This document shows positions 43,883 to 51,988 of a stretch of DNA of 64,000 bases, one piece after another. Made by a program: the position numbers and the translations under genes. The notes under the pieces were generated by a model. The model did no database searches. It worked only from the letters and a program-made list of their open reading frames with translations, and had not been told where the DNA came from. Source of the stretch: Hominiventricola filiformis (GTDB lineage Bacteria; Bacillota; Clostridia; Lachnospirales; Lachnospiraceae); assembly GCF_020686965.1 (NCBI RefSeq), contig NZ_JAJEPS010000007.1, positions 111,555 through 175,554 on the forward strand, read 5' to 3'. The number at the start of each line of letters is the position of its first letter. Position 1 is the stretch's first letter.

Positions 43883-44794
43883 TTACTGAAACAGTTCTGC
43901 AGCGCTCTGCTTTTCAGAGACCCGGATAAGAAACAGATCATCCACCAGTTTGCGTTCATATGGATCGAAGATCTTATTTCCGATGCCAAGACGCAGTGCC
44001 TCCAGCGGAGAAAGCCCTTTTTTTATCAGACGGACAGAGGCGAGCAGTCCACGGAGATCCAGTGCCTTCGGGGAAATTTCTGCACTTTCGCATTTTTTTT
44101 GCAGTTCCTGAAAGATTCGGCAGAACTGGGTATTCCAGGCGGGAGACAGATCGGGAAACTCAGACCGGAGAAGTTTGGCCAGGTAATCTTCAGAGATTGG
44201 AGGCATATCAATCACCACAAAACGGGATGTCAACGCCTCATTAAGTTCCCGGGTTCCTGCGTAGCCATAATTCATGGTAGCAATAAAACGGCAGGCCGGA
44301 TGCAGATCGATCCGATCATAGCCAGGGACGTCGATGCTTCCGCGAAAATCCAGTGCTTCATGAAGAACGGCGAGGGCCTCATTTTTGGCCATGTTGATTT
44401 CGTCCAGCACACCAAAACCGCCGAACCGTGCGCTCTGGCTGACCGGACCTTCCCGGAATGTAACTTCTCCATTCTTCCATGTGTCGGAACCGATCAGGGA
44501 CGCCGCATCAGTGTTGATGCTGAGCGAAATATTAAAAAGGGGGCGTCCGAAAGCAGCGGCCAGATTTTCAGCCAGCACATTTTTGCCGGTAGCCTTAGGA
44601 CCGGTCAGCAGGAGATGTTCTCCGCATAGAAGTGCGGATAATGCCTCTTCCCAGATTTTAGTACCATAATAATAGTATCTTGGAGTGCGGATCCGGTTTG
44701 CTACTTCAGGTTCCGTTCCGAAGGCAGACCGGAACTGTTCCAGTTCCTGTATGAGGTGTGGATGAATTCCTTCTTTTTTCAGAAAATCAAGCAT
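43883..44794 (-). CDS. MoxR-family AAA+ ATPase
   Basis: 303 residues. Walker A is GPKATGKN, a variant with Ala and Asn in place of the usual GKT/S; Walker B is GGFGVLDEINMAKNEAL, and sensor 1 is FIATMNYGYAGTRELNEALTSRF, with the arginine finger in the last part. This is the CbbQ/NorQ/GvpN style of MoxR ATPase. It precedes the VWA gene by 11 bases and should work with it as a chaperone-like complex. A GAGGGGG sequence stands before the ATG. Low-interest alternative: a general AAA ATPase of unknown role. Confidence 0.88.
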   Translation of the reverse strand: MLDFLKKEGIHPHLIQELEQFRSAFGTEPEVANRIRTPRYYYYGTKIWEEALSALLCGEHLLLTGPKATGKNVLAENLAAAFGRPLFNISLSINTDAASLIGSDTWKNGEVTFREGPVSQSARFGGFGVLDEINMAKNEALAVLHEALDFRGSIDVPGYDRIDLHPACRFIATMNYGYAGTRELNEALTSRFVVIDMPPISEDYLAKLLRSEFPDLSPAWNTQFCRIFQELQKKCESAEISPKALDLRGLLASVRLIKKGLSPLEALRLGIGNKIFDPYERKLVDDLFLIRVSEKQSAAELFQ

Positions 44795-44862
44795 GATGAT
44801 GTATCCCCCTCTTTTATGGCTGTGCCATATTTATGAGATTAGTATAGCACAAAAAAGGCAAT

Positions 44863-44908
44863 AAAAAAGGCGACATAAGAATTTATTCTGAAAATTCTCA
44901 TGCCGCCT
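44863..44908 (-). terminator. Intrinsic terminator of the minus-strand RNA
   Basis: On the minus strand, complement of 44892-44908 pairs with complement of 44868-44884, 17 base pairs with two G-U, followed by TTTTTTATTG. Confidence 0.85.
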
Positions 44909-45285
44909 ATATAACTGTAATTTCCAATGGACTAAACCTCGATTTCTTTAAATCTATCTCTATTTTATGGTCTTTTTATGACCTATGCTCCGTATGCAAT
45001 TCCTTTGGAATCTTTACGGTATTTCTATCTGGTTTTTTATTAACAAGGTATCTTTCCTTTACCTTCTTCAAAACATTTCGTTTTTCTTACCAAGTGGTAA
45101 TTTTAATGATTTTAAAATAAATTATTCAGTTTTTTAGGTTTTAAAAAAAATTATCGTTGCCGGTGGTCCGTACCTCCAATTCTTTATATTATGGGGTGTA
45201 ACGTTAAGTTTTGGTTGGACTCTCCTCCTTTTCATGCTCCATCGATTGGATTATTTTGTCTTTTCGTTCGCTCCTTTGTTTTTAT
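44863..45285 (-). ncRNA. Candidate large structured non-coding RNA (about 420 nt)
   Basis: The gap between the MoxR gene and the 31-residue frame is AT-rich and has no substantial ORF. On the minus strand a near-consensus promoter (45292-45319) is followed by a series of local hairpins. These are GCTC/GAGC, TCCA/TGGA, TTACC/GGTAA, AAGGTA/TACCTT, CCGT-GATTCC/GGAATT-ACGG, GGTC/GACC and TCC/GGA. The series ends in a 17-bp stem at 44868-44908 with a run of six T (complement of 44863-44868). On + the same stem has two A-C mismatches; on - these become G-U pairs, so the terminator belongs to the minus strand. It does not carry landmarks of RNase P RNA, tmRNA, 6S or SRP RNA that I know. The family is unidentified. 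Confidence 0.6.
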
Positions 45286-45291
45286 GAGCTT

Positions 45292-45319
45292 ATTATAACA
45301 CATCGCATCTATTTGTCAA
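45292..45319 (-). promoter_or_regulatory. Promoter of the minus-strand RNA
   Basis: On the minus strand, TTGACA (complement of 45314-45319), 16 bases, TATAAT (complement of 45292-45297). No coding sequence follows for more than 400 bases. Confidence 0.8.
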
Positions 45320-45379
45320 TATATTTTTATAAAAAAATATAAATTTCTGAAAATAAAGAAACAAGAAAGGAAAAGACAG

Positions 45380-45475
45380 ATGACAACAGCGGAATTGACA
45401 GCCATAGACGGCTTTGATAGACTGTTACAAAAGAGAGGCGGGGAACTTCACGGTAAACATGAAAGGATGCCATAG
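45380..45475 (+). CDS. Possible 31-residue leader peptide or small protein before aroK
   Basis: A short frame, MTTAELTAIDGFDRLLQKRG to HERMP, begins with AAAGGAAAAG upstream and ends two bases before the aroK ATG. The aroK ribosome binding site (AAAGGA) lies inside it, an arrangement suited to translational coupling. It is too short to assign by sequence; it may be a real micro-protein or chance. Confidence 0.4.
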   Translation: MTTAELTAIDGFDRLLQKRGGELHGKHERMP

Positions 45476-45477
45476 AT

Positions 45478-45990
45478 ATGTCAGTAAAAAGGAATGTAAC
45501 ATTAATCGGAATGCCCGGCGCAGGAAAAAGTACGGTAGGTGTTGTATTGGCAAAGATTCTCGGATATCATTTTCTGGATTCTGATCTGGAGATTCAGGAA
45601 CAGACCGGAAAACTTCTGCATGAATTGATTACGGAACATGGAGATGAAGGATTTCTGGAGATCGAGAACCGGGTAAATGCTGGACTTGCAGTAGATAAGA
45701 CTGTGATTGCCACCGGTGGAAGCGCTGTGTTTGGAGAAGATGCCATGAAGCACTTGCAGGAAATTTCCACGGTTGTTTATCTGCGTCTGCCTTACAAAAG
45801 CTTAAAAAGGAGACTTGGTGATCTGAAAAAACGTGGTGTTGTGCTGAAACCGGGACAGACGTTAAAAGATCTGGTAGACTACCGGACTCCTTATTATGAA
45901 AAGTATGCGGATCTTATTGTGGATGAAGAAAATCTGGATATCCGCGGAGTTGTAGAGAGAATTGTAAGTGCGCTGGAAAGCGTGGAATAA
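45478..45990 (+). CDS. aroK: Shikimate kinase
   Basis: 170 residues; phosphorylates shikimate at O3 in aromatic amino acid synthesis. The P-loop is GMPGAGKST (11-19), with DSD for shikimate and magnesium binding, GGS for shikimate, and a lid region KRGVVLKPGQTLKDL near 120-135 in place of the usual RPLL. YRTPYYEKYADLIVD is the family C-terminal motif. The altered lid is seen in several clostridial homologues annotated as shikimate kinase, but substrate identity rests on homology. An M19 dipeptidase follows after six bases. Confidence 0.85.
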   Translation: MSVKRNVTLIGMPGAGKSTVGVVLAKILGYHFLDSDLEIQEQTGKLLHELITEHGDEGFLEIENRVNAGLAVDKTVIATGGSAVFGEDAMKHLQEISTVVYLRLPYKSLKRRLGDLKKRGVVLKPGQTLKDLVDYRTPYYEKYADLIVDEENLDIRGVVERIVSALESVE

Positions 45991-45996
45991 CGGAAT

Positions 45997-47067
45997 ATGA
46001 AAATAGAAACGTATTATAAAGCAAAAGCTGAGGAAATTCATAAAACCTGTCCGGTAGTGGATACTCATCTGGATCTGGCAGGCGAACTGGTCTTTCGTCT
46101 CCGCAATGGGGAAGAAAATCCGTTGCGGGACATTTATCTTCCGGTATTTCGCAAAGGCAGTTTTGATCTGATTGTTTCATCGGTTTACCTTCAGAACCAT
46201 GAACTTCCGGAAGGTGGACTCCGGGCAGCACTGGAGCAGATTGTGGTGCTGAAAGAGCAGATCCGGAAAAATCCGGAGTTTCTGGAGATTCGGTCAGTGG
46301 AAGATCTGGACCGGTGTCTGGAAGAGCATCTGATCGGAATTATTCTCTATATGGAAGGCTTGGACTGCATTGGATCAGATGCGAGGCTTCTGACCGCTCT
46401 GTGGGAACTGGGAGTACGCGGGGCCTCCCTTACCTGGAGCAGGAGAAATCTGCTGGCGTCCGGCTGCTGCAAGGCAAGTGAATGCTATGAGATCCGGGGC
46501 GGTCTTTCGCCAGAAGGGTTTGATGTTGTCCGGGAGATGGAGCGTTTGGGAATGTTTGTGGATGTCAGTCATCTCAATGATGATGGGTTTGAAAATATTC
46601 GGGAAACAGCAATCCGGCCATTTATGGCAACCCATTCCAACAGCAGAGAGGTGGCCTTTCACTATCGTAATCTGACGGATACACAGATGCAGATTCTGGC
46701 AGACCAGGGCGGCATAGCAGGACTTAATGGCTACGTCCGTCTGGTGTCGGAGACGGCGGAAGAAGAATATCCGGATGAAAATGGTGTTTACTGTCTGGAA
46801 AAATTATGTATGCATGTGGAGCATATGGTGGAAGTGATGGGGCCGGAGCATGTGGGCTACGGTTTTGATTTCTGCGATTCTTACACGGCAGCGGAGCGGA
46901 TGGCGGAAGGTCAGTCTCATTATGCGGACTGCCTTCTGAATCACGGAAATGTACCGCTTCTGACAGCGGCACTTTTACAGAGGGGCATGGACGAAGAAGC
47001 TGTCCGAAAAATCGTAGGAGAGAATTTTGTGCAGTATTTCCGGAAAATGCTGCCGAAAACCTCTTGA
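45997..47067 (+). CDS. Membrane dipeptidase-like protein (peptidase M19)
   Basis: 356 residues of the renal-dipeptidase family, a zinc-dependent TIM barrel that cuts dipeptides including D-residues. Metal and active-site motifs in order: VDTHLDL, the Glu in LYMEGLD, FVDVSHLND, ATHSNSR and GYGFDFCDS. No signal peptide is present, so it is cytoplasmic. Its stop codon overlaps the -35 of the tyrS promoter. It may recycle cell-wall peptides, but no substrate is evident. Confidence 0.9.
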   Translation: MKIETYYKAKAEEIHKTCPVVDTHLDLAGELVFRLRNGEENPLRDIYLPVFRKGSFDLIVSSVYLQNHELPEGGLRAALEQIVVLKEQIRKNPEFLEIRSVEDLDRCLEEHLIGIILYMEGLDCIGSDARLLTALWELGVRGASLTWSRRNLLASGCCKASECYEIRGGLSPEGFDVVREMERLGMFVDVSHLNDDGFENIRETAIRPFMATHSNSREVAFHYRNLTDTQMQILADQGGIAGLNGYVRLVSETAEEEYPDENGVYCLEKLCMHVEHMVEVMGPEHVGYGFDFCDSYTAAERMAEGQSHYADCLLNHGNVPLLTAALLQRGMDEEAVRKIVGENFVQYFRKMLPKTS

Positions 47068-47092
47068 CATTCCAATGCTTCTCACCTAAAAT
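47064..47092 (+). promoter_or_regulatory. Sigma-A promoter of the tyrS T-box leader
   Basis: TTGACA (47064-47069), 17 bases, TAAAAT (47087-47092). The -35 overlaps the stop codon of the dipeptidase gene. Confidence 0.85.
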
Positions 47093-47099
47093 AGCCGTA

Positions 47100-47418
47100 T
47101 AAATCGGCGTTGAAAAGAATAAGTAATGATTTTGAAAGACCACAGAGAGCTGCCGGCTGGTGAGAGGCGCGGGGAATAGAAGTCATGAATACCTCTTGGA
47201 GCTTCCCTTTGAAACGGTGAATAAAGCCGCGTGTAGGAGGAGACGGGTGCATCCGATATCATGCGAGGGTATCTGCGAATGGCAGACCGGTCTGTACTGG
47301 AATAAAAGGAACATGTACCCGGTGAGGCAGTGCGCGTGAGTGTACTGTGAAAAAAGGTGGTAACACGGAAGACATAACGGCTTTCGTCCTTTGGCAAAAG
47401 GGCGAGAGCCTTTTTTGC
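47100..47418 (+). promoter_or_regulatory. T-box leader of tyrS (tRNA-Tyr sensing; specifier TAC)
   Basis: The T-box sequence GGTGGTAACACGG is at 47356-47368. The terminator pairs GGCTTTCGTCCTTT (47379-47392) with AAAGGGCGAGAGCC (47397-47410) and ends in six T. The triplet five bases before GGAGC (47198-47202) is TAC at 47190-47192, a tyrosine codon, agreeing with the gene it precedes. The leader fills the gap of about 400 bases before tyrS. Confidence 0.94.
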
Positions 47419-47462
47419 ATCCAGATACTGGAAAATAAAATAAGAAAACAGGAGAAAGAAAC

Positions 47463-48683
47463 ATGCAGGTTTATGAAGAACTGGTAGCGCGCGGACTGAT
47501 CGCGCAGGTAACAAACGAAGAAGAAATCCGTGAAATGGTAAATAACGGAAAGGCTGTATTTTATATCGGATTTGACCCGACCGCAGACAGCCTTCATGTA
47601 GGACATTTCATGGCACTGTGTCTGATGAAGAGACTTCAGATGGCAGGAAACAAACCGATTGCCCTGATCGGAGGCGGTACCGCTATGATCGGAGACCCGT
47701 CCGGACGTACCGATATGCGTCAGATGATGACTCAGGAGACCATTCAGCACAACTGTGACTGCTTCAAGAAGCAGATGAGCAAATTCATTGATTTCTCAGA
47801 TGACAAAGCTATCATGGTAAATAATGCAGACTGGCTGATGCCGCTCAACTACATTGAAATGTTAAGAGATGTAGGAGCACACTTCAGTGTAAACCGTATG
47901 CTGACTGCAGAGTGCTATAAGAAGAGAATGGAAAAAGGATTAAGCTTCCTGGAATTCAACTACATGATCATGCAGAGCTACGATTTCTATATGCTGTATC
48001 AGAAATACGGCTGTAACATGCAGTTTGGCGGAGACGACCAGTGGTCCAACATGCTGGGTGGTACTGAACTGATCAGAAGAAAGCTTGGAAAAGATGCACA
48101 TGCCATGACCATTACCTTGCTGCTCAATTCTGAGGGCAACAAGATGGGCAAGACTGCAAAGGGCGCTGTATGGCTGGATCCGGAGAAGACTTCTCCCTAT
48201 GAGTTCTATCAGTACTGGAGAAATGTCTCCGACGCAGACGTGCTCAAATGCCTGCGCATGCTCACCTTCCTGCCTCTTGAGCAGATTGACGAGATGGACA
48301 AATGGGAAGGCAGTCAGCTGAACGAGGCAAAAGAGATTCTTGCTTATGAACTGACCAAACTGGTTCACAGTGAGGAAGAGGCAAAGAAGGCACAGGAGAG
48401 TGCAAGAGCACTGTTCGGAGCAGGAGCAGGAACTGATGCGCCGGAAGCAGTTCTGAATGAGGAAGACTTTAATGATGGCGTGGTAGATATTCTGACGATC
48501 GTTCACAAGTCCGGACTGGCAGCATCCCGTTCCGAAGCAAGAAGAAATGTACAGCAGGGCGGCGTGACGGTTGATGGCGAGAAAGTAACTGATATCGGAA
48601 CGACCTATACCAGAGAGCAGATGGAGACTGGTCTACTTGTAAAACGTGGAAAGAAGAACTTCAAGAAAGTGGTTGTAAAATAA
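47463..48683 (+). CDS. tyrS: Tyrosine--tRNA ligase
   Basis: 406-residue class I synthetase. The HIGH-type motif is HVGH in GFDPTADSLHVGHFMALC, and the KMSKS equivalent is KMGKT in LLLNSEGNKMGKTAKGAVWLD. QSYDFYMLYQKYGCNMQFGGDDQWSN lies in the tyrosine pocket. A C-terminal S4 RNA-binding domain (LAASRSEARRNVQQGGVTVDGEKV) ends the protein. GGAGAAAG precedes the ATG. The rRNA methyltransferase gene follows by four bases, so it is likely on the same T-box transcript. Confidence 0.97.
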   Translation: MQVYEELVARGLIAQVTNEEEIREMVNNGKAVFYIGFDPTADSLHVGHFMALCLMKRLQMAGNKPIALIGGGTAMIGDPSGRTDMRQMMTQETIQHNCDCFKKQMSKFIDFSDDKAIMVNNADWLMPLNYIEMLRDVGAHFSVNRMLTAECYKKRMEKGLSFLEFNYMIMQSYDFYMLYQKYGCNMQFGGDDQWSNMLGGTELIRRKLGKDAHAMTITLLLNSEGNKMGKTAKGAVWLDPEKTSPYEFYQYWRNVSDADVLKCLRMLTFLPLEQIDEMDKWEGSQLNEAKEILAYELTKLVHSEEEAKKAQESARALFGAGAGTDAPEAVLNEEDFNDGVVDILTIVHKSGLAASRSEARRNVQQGGVTVDGEKVTDIGTTYTREQMETGLLVKRGKKNFKKVVVK

Positions 48684-48687
48684 GATC

Positions 48688-49833
48688 ATGGCAGAAAAAG
48701 TATGCCCGCTGGCAAAAAAATGCGGCGGCTGTGACTATCAGGGAATTTCCTATGAAGAGCAGCTGAAGAAGAAAGAAAATTCTGTCCGGAAACTGATGAA
48801 AGAATTTGGAGAAATCCGCCCTATTATCGGGGCGGATGATCCTTATCATTACCGAAATAAAGTGCATGCAGTCTTTTCCAGAAAACGGAACGGAGAGATT
48901 GTCTCAGGGATCTATCAGGAAGGTACCCACAAAGTAGTTCCGGTGGATGCCTGTCAGATTGAAAATGAAAAGGCGGACGAAATCATTGTATCTGTTCGGA
49001 AACTGTTAAAATCCTTTAAGATAAAAGTCTATGATGAGGATACAGGCTATGGACTTCTGCGCCATGTGCTGGTGCGAACGGGTTATATGACCGGTCAGAT
49101 TATGGTGGTACTGGTGGTGAGTTCACCGATTTTTCCGTCTAAGAATAATTTTGTGAAAGCCCTTCGGGCACATCATCCAGAGATTTCTACGGTGGTGCTC
49201 AATGTCAATGACCGGAAGACCAGCATGGTACTCGGTCCGCGAAATATTACATTATATGGAAAAGGATATATTGAAGACCGGCTCTGTGGATGTATGTTCC
49301 GCATTTCACCGACGTCTTTTTATCAGATCAATCCGGTGCAGACGGAGAAGCTGTATAAGACGGCCATGATGCTGGCCCGCCTGAACAAGCGGAATGTGGT
49401 GGTGGATGCCTATTGTGGCATCGGTACCATCGGCATGGTGGCGGCAAAGACGGTAAAAGAAGTCATCGGTGTGGAACTGAATGCCGAAGCAGTCCGTGAT
49501 GCTCAGAGCAATGCCCGCAGAAACAACATGAAGAATATCCGTTTTGTACAGGGAGACGCAGGCGTATTTCTGGAAGGCATGGCAGACAGAGAAGAGGCTG
49601 TGGATGTGGTGTTCATGGACCCGCCCCGAAGCGGCAGCAGCCCGGAATTTTTAAAATCCCTGCTGGTGATTCGCCCGAAGAAGATTGTCTATATCTCCTG
49701 CGAACCGGAAACCCAGGCCAGAGATTTAAAAACGTTGAAAAAAGATTATAAGGTGGAGGCAATTCAGCCGGTAGACATGTTCCCGTTTACTGAGAAGTGC
49801 GAGACTGTGGTACTGCTGACGAGAAAAGAGTAA
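48688..49833 (+). CDS. rlmD: 23S rRNA (uracil-5-)-methyltransferase, RlmD/TrmA family
   Basis: 381 residues. The N-terminal iron-sulfur site is CPLAKKCGGCDYQ with a fourth Cys in VDACQIE. Motif I for SAM is DAYCGIGTIGM; the VFMDPPRSGSSPEF motif follows, with the catalytic cysteine in IVYISCEPETQARDL. The family methylates C5 of a uridine in 23S rRNA or tRNA; which nucleotide cannot be told from sequence. It lacks the N-terminal TRAM domain found in many RlmD proteins, hence the shorter length. It follows tyrS by four bases. Confidence 0.85.
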   Translation: MAEKVCPLAKKCGGCDYQGISYEEQLKKKENSVRKLMKEFGEIRPIIGADDPYHYRNKVHAVFSRKRNGEIVSGIYQEGTHKVVPVDACQIENEKADEIIVSVRKLLKSFKIKVYDEDTGYGLLRHVLVRTGYMTGQIMVVLVVSSPIFPSKNNFVKALRAHHPEISTVVLNVNDRKTSMVLGPRNITLYGKGYIEDRLCGCMFRISPTSFYQINPVQTEKLYKTAMMLARLNKRNVVVDAYCGIGTIGMVAAKTVKEVIGVELNAEAVRDAQSNARRNNMKNIRFVQGDAGVFLEGMADREEAVDVVFMDPPRSGSSPEFLKSLLVIRPKKIVYISCEPETQARDLKTLKKDYKVEAIQPVDMFPFTEKCETVVLLTRKE

Positions 49834-49854
49834 CACAGAATAAGGAGTGCAAAA

Positions 49855-50958
49855 ATGGATAAGATATACAGGATTCTGGTGATCAATCCAGGATCTACAT
49901 CAACAAAACTTTCGATGTTTGAAAATGAAACCTGCTTATTTACCGAAGACGTATTTCATGATTCATCAGTGCTTAAGAAGTTTCCGACCATCAATGACCA
50001 GTTGGACTACCGAATGGAAGTGGTTGACAAGTTTTTGAAAGATGGAAACATTGACCTGACTGGGGTGGATGCTATAGTTGGAAGAGGCGGCGGATGCTAT
50101 TCTGTGGAAGGCGGTATTTACAAAATCGATGACCGCCTGATTCAGGATACTAAGGCTGCAAAGGGTGGGCTTTATCATTCCTCTATGCTGGGTGTGCAGA
50201 TGGCAGATGTACTTCACAAAAAATATGGCGGTATCATGATTATGATGAATCCGCCTATTGTAGATGAACTCTGTGACCTGGCCCGTGTGACCGGAGTGGA
50301 TGGCGTTTATCGCCGTGCCGTCTGCCATGCGCTGAATCTGAAAGAGACAGCCAGAAGACATGCCATCAGCCTTGGAAAAAAATACGAAGACTGTAATTTC
50401 ATCGTCTGCCATATTGACGGCGGAATCTCTATTACTGCTCATAAAAAAGGAAAAATGATTGATGGAAATGACGCAGGCGGCGGAGAAGGACCGTTTACCC
50501 CAACCAGAATGGGAACTATGGCGGTGACGGACATTACTCGTTATTTCTGGGATAAGACACAGGCAGAGATGAAATCTCTCTGCAGTCAGACCGGTGGCTT
50601 GAGCAGCTATTTTGGAACCTCCAATTCGGATACGATCCACAAAAAGGTGGAAGAAGGTGACAGGAAAGCCACTCGTGTCTGGAATGCCATGATCTATCAG
50701 GTAATCAAATATATTGGTTCTATGAGTACCGTATTACAGGGAAAAGTAGATGGAATCGTACTGACTGGCGGACTGCTGCGTTTCCCGGAGGTGGAAGAAA
50801 AGATCCGTGAAAGCTGCGGTTGGATCGCACCGGTGACTTCCTACCCGGGTGAATTCGAGCAGGAGGCCATGGCATTTGGTGCACTCCGGGTACTTCGCGG
50901 AGAAGAGGAAGCGAAGATCTATCCGGGTAAACCAGTGTGGGATGGTTTTAAAGACTGA
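49855..50958 (+). CDS. buk: Butyrate kinase
   Basis: 367 residues of the acetate/butyrate kinase (ASKHA) family. ILVINPGSTSTKLSMFEN is the N-terminal phosphate-1 motif, then GRGGGCYSVEGGIY, YHSSMLGVQMA and CHIDGGISITAHKKGKMID, and VDGIVLTGGLLRFPEV near the end. These forms distinguish butyrate from acetate kinase. The enzyme makes ATP and butyrate from butyryl phosphate. No phosphate butyryltransferase (ptb) lies beside it, unlike in classical ptb-buk operons. Its 3' end overlaps the convergent LysR gene by 40 bases. Confidence 0.92.
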   Translation: MDKIYRILVINPGSTSTKLSMFENETCLFTEDVFHDSSVLKKFPTINDQLDYRMEVVDKFLKDGNIDLTGVDAIVGRGGGCYSVEGGIYKIDDRLIQDTKAAKGGLYHSSMLGVQMADVLHKKYGGIMIMMNPPIVDELCDLARVTGVDGVYRRAVCHALNLKETARRHAISLGKKYEDCNFIVCHIDGGISITAHKKGKMIDGNDAGGGEGPFTPTRMGTMAVTDITRYFWDKTQAEMKSLCSQTGGLSSYFGTSNSDTIHKKVEEGDRKATRVWNAMIYQVIKYIGSMSTVLQGKVDGIVLTGGLLRFPEVEEKIRESCGWIAPVTSYPGEFEQEAMAFGALRVLRGEEEAKIYPGKPVWDGFKD

Positions 50959-51830
50959 TGTTTTACGTGTTCGATGAAGATTTCAGCAGTACGTGACAGC
51001 TGATGATTTCTCAGCCAGATCAGCGCATAGGAAGCAAATGCATCAGGGTGATCGATCTGACGAATACATATTTCATTATTCTTGATCATATGGGAAATAG
51101 AGGCCGGGTAGATGGCAACACCGACTCCGTGCCTGCTTAATTCATAAGCGTTCATCATATGGGCGATTCGTCCCCGTATGACGGGCGCTTTTCCTGTATG
51201 GGAAAACCAGCGGTCAATCTCACTTTTCCTGGATTCCCGGGATGGAATCAGCAGTTCATATGGAAGAAGTTCTTCCGGCATAAGAGGTTTGTCCGCATTG
51301 CTTGCTAAAGGATGATCATGTGGGAAAATAGCAACCCATGGTTCCTGGTGAACGGGAAGAACCTCGAAGCCCTCTTTGTTGTAAGGGGCAGTGATCATGG
51401 CAATTTCACACAGACCTTTGGAAACACGTGCATTGACATCATCGGAATTTCCGTTCCAGAGGTTGTATTGAACATGGGGATATTTCTTTTGAAAAGAAGA
51501 AATCGTTTCGGCAAAAAACTGGGGACCATAGCCTTCGACAGATGCAATATAAAGGGTTCCCTGTAATCCTTCTTTTACTTCTCGTACTTCTTCTGCTGAC
51601 CGGTTTACCAGGTCCAGAATCTGATTGGCATATTGGAGAAAGAGTTCTCCTTCGTGGGTCAGAAGGATTTTGTGAGGATTTCTTATAAAAAGTTTTGTTC
51701 CCAGATCCTGCTCCAGATCCTGAATCTGTCGGCTTAAGGGGGGCTGGGCAATATTTAATTTTTCAGCTGCTCTTGTAAAATTCAGCTCTTCTGCGACCGC
51801 TTTAAAATAACGAATGTGCCGTAATTCCAT
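50919..51830 (-). CDS. LysR-family transcriptional regulator
   Basis: 303 residues. The N-terminal HTH is MELRHIRYFKAVAEELNFTRAAEKLNIAQPPLSRQIQDLEQDLGTKLF; the rest is a periplasmic-binding-protein-like effector domain (LYIASVEGYGPQFFAETISSFQ). It is divergent from the Eis-like acetyltransferase gene and convergent with buk. LysR proteins usually control a divergent neighbour, so the acetyltransferase is the first candidate target. The effector is unknown. Confidence 0.93.
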   Translation of the reverse strand: MELRHIRYFKAVAEELNFTRAAEKLNIAQPPLSRQIQDLEQDLGTKLFIRNPHKILLTHEGELFLQYANQILDLVNRSAEEVREVKEGLQGTLYIASVEGYGPQFFAETISSFQKKYPHVQYNLWNGNSDDVNARVSKGLCEIAMITAPYNKEGFEVLPVHQEPWVAIFPHDHPLASNADKPLMPEELLPYELLIPSRESRKSEIDRWFSHTGKAPVIRGRIAHMMNAYELSRHGVGVAIYPASISHMIKNNEICIRQIDHPDAFASYALIWLRNHQLSRTAEIFIEHVKHQSLKPSHTGLPG

Positions 51831-51931
51831 GAAGTGATCCTCCGTTGATACCTTATAGGTATAATTTTGGTTTTAGTATAAATATTTTGTGAAAAATATG
51901 CAACATGATTATTTTCCAGAATATTCCGTGG

Positions 51932-51960
51932 TTTACTTTATACAAAAAAACGGATATAAT
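51932..51960 (+). promoter_or_regulatory. Promoter of the Eis-like acetyltransferase gene
   Basis: TTTACT (51932-51937), 17 bases, TATAAT (51955-51960). It faces away from the LysR gene. Confidence 0.75.
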
Positions 51961-51988
51961 GGGGGTATATTTATGGAGGGAATAAAAG

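Noticed and set aside
45200..45250. A 12-codon frame on the minus strand inside the large RNA (MEHEKEESPTKT)
   Set aside because: Too short to support; I leave it as part of the non-coding RNA.
44863..45285. RNase P RNA or tmRNA
   Set aside because: Neither the conserved GAGGAAAGTCC-type core of RNase P nor a tmRNA tag sequence and tRNA-like ends can be found.
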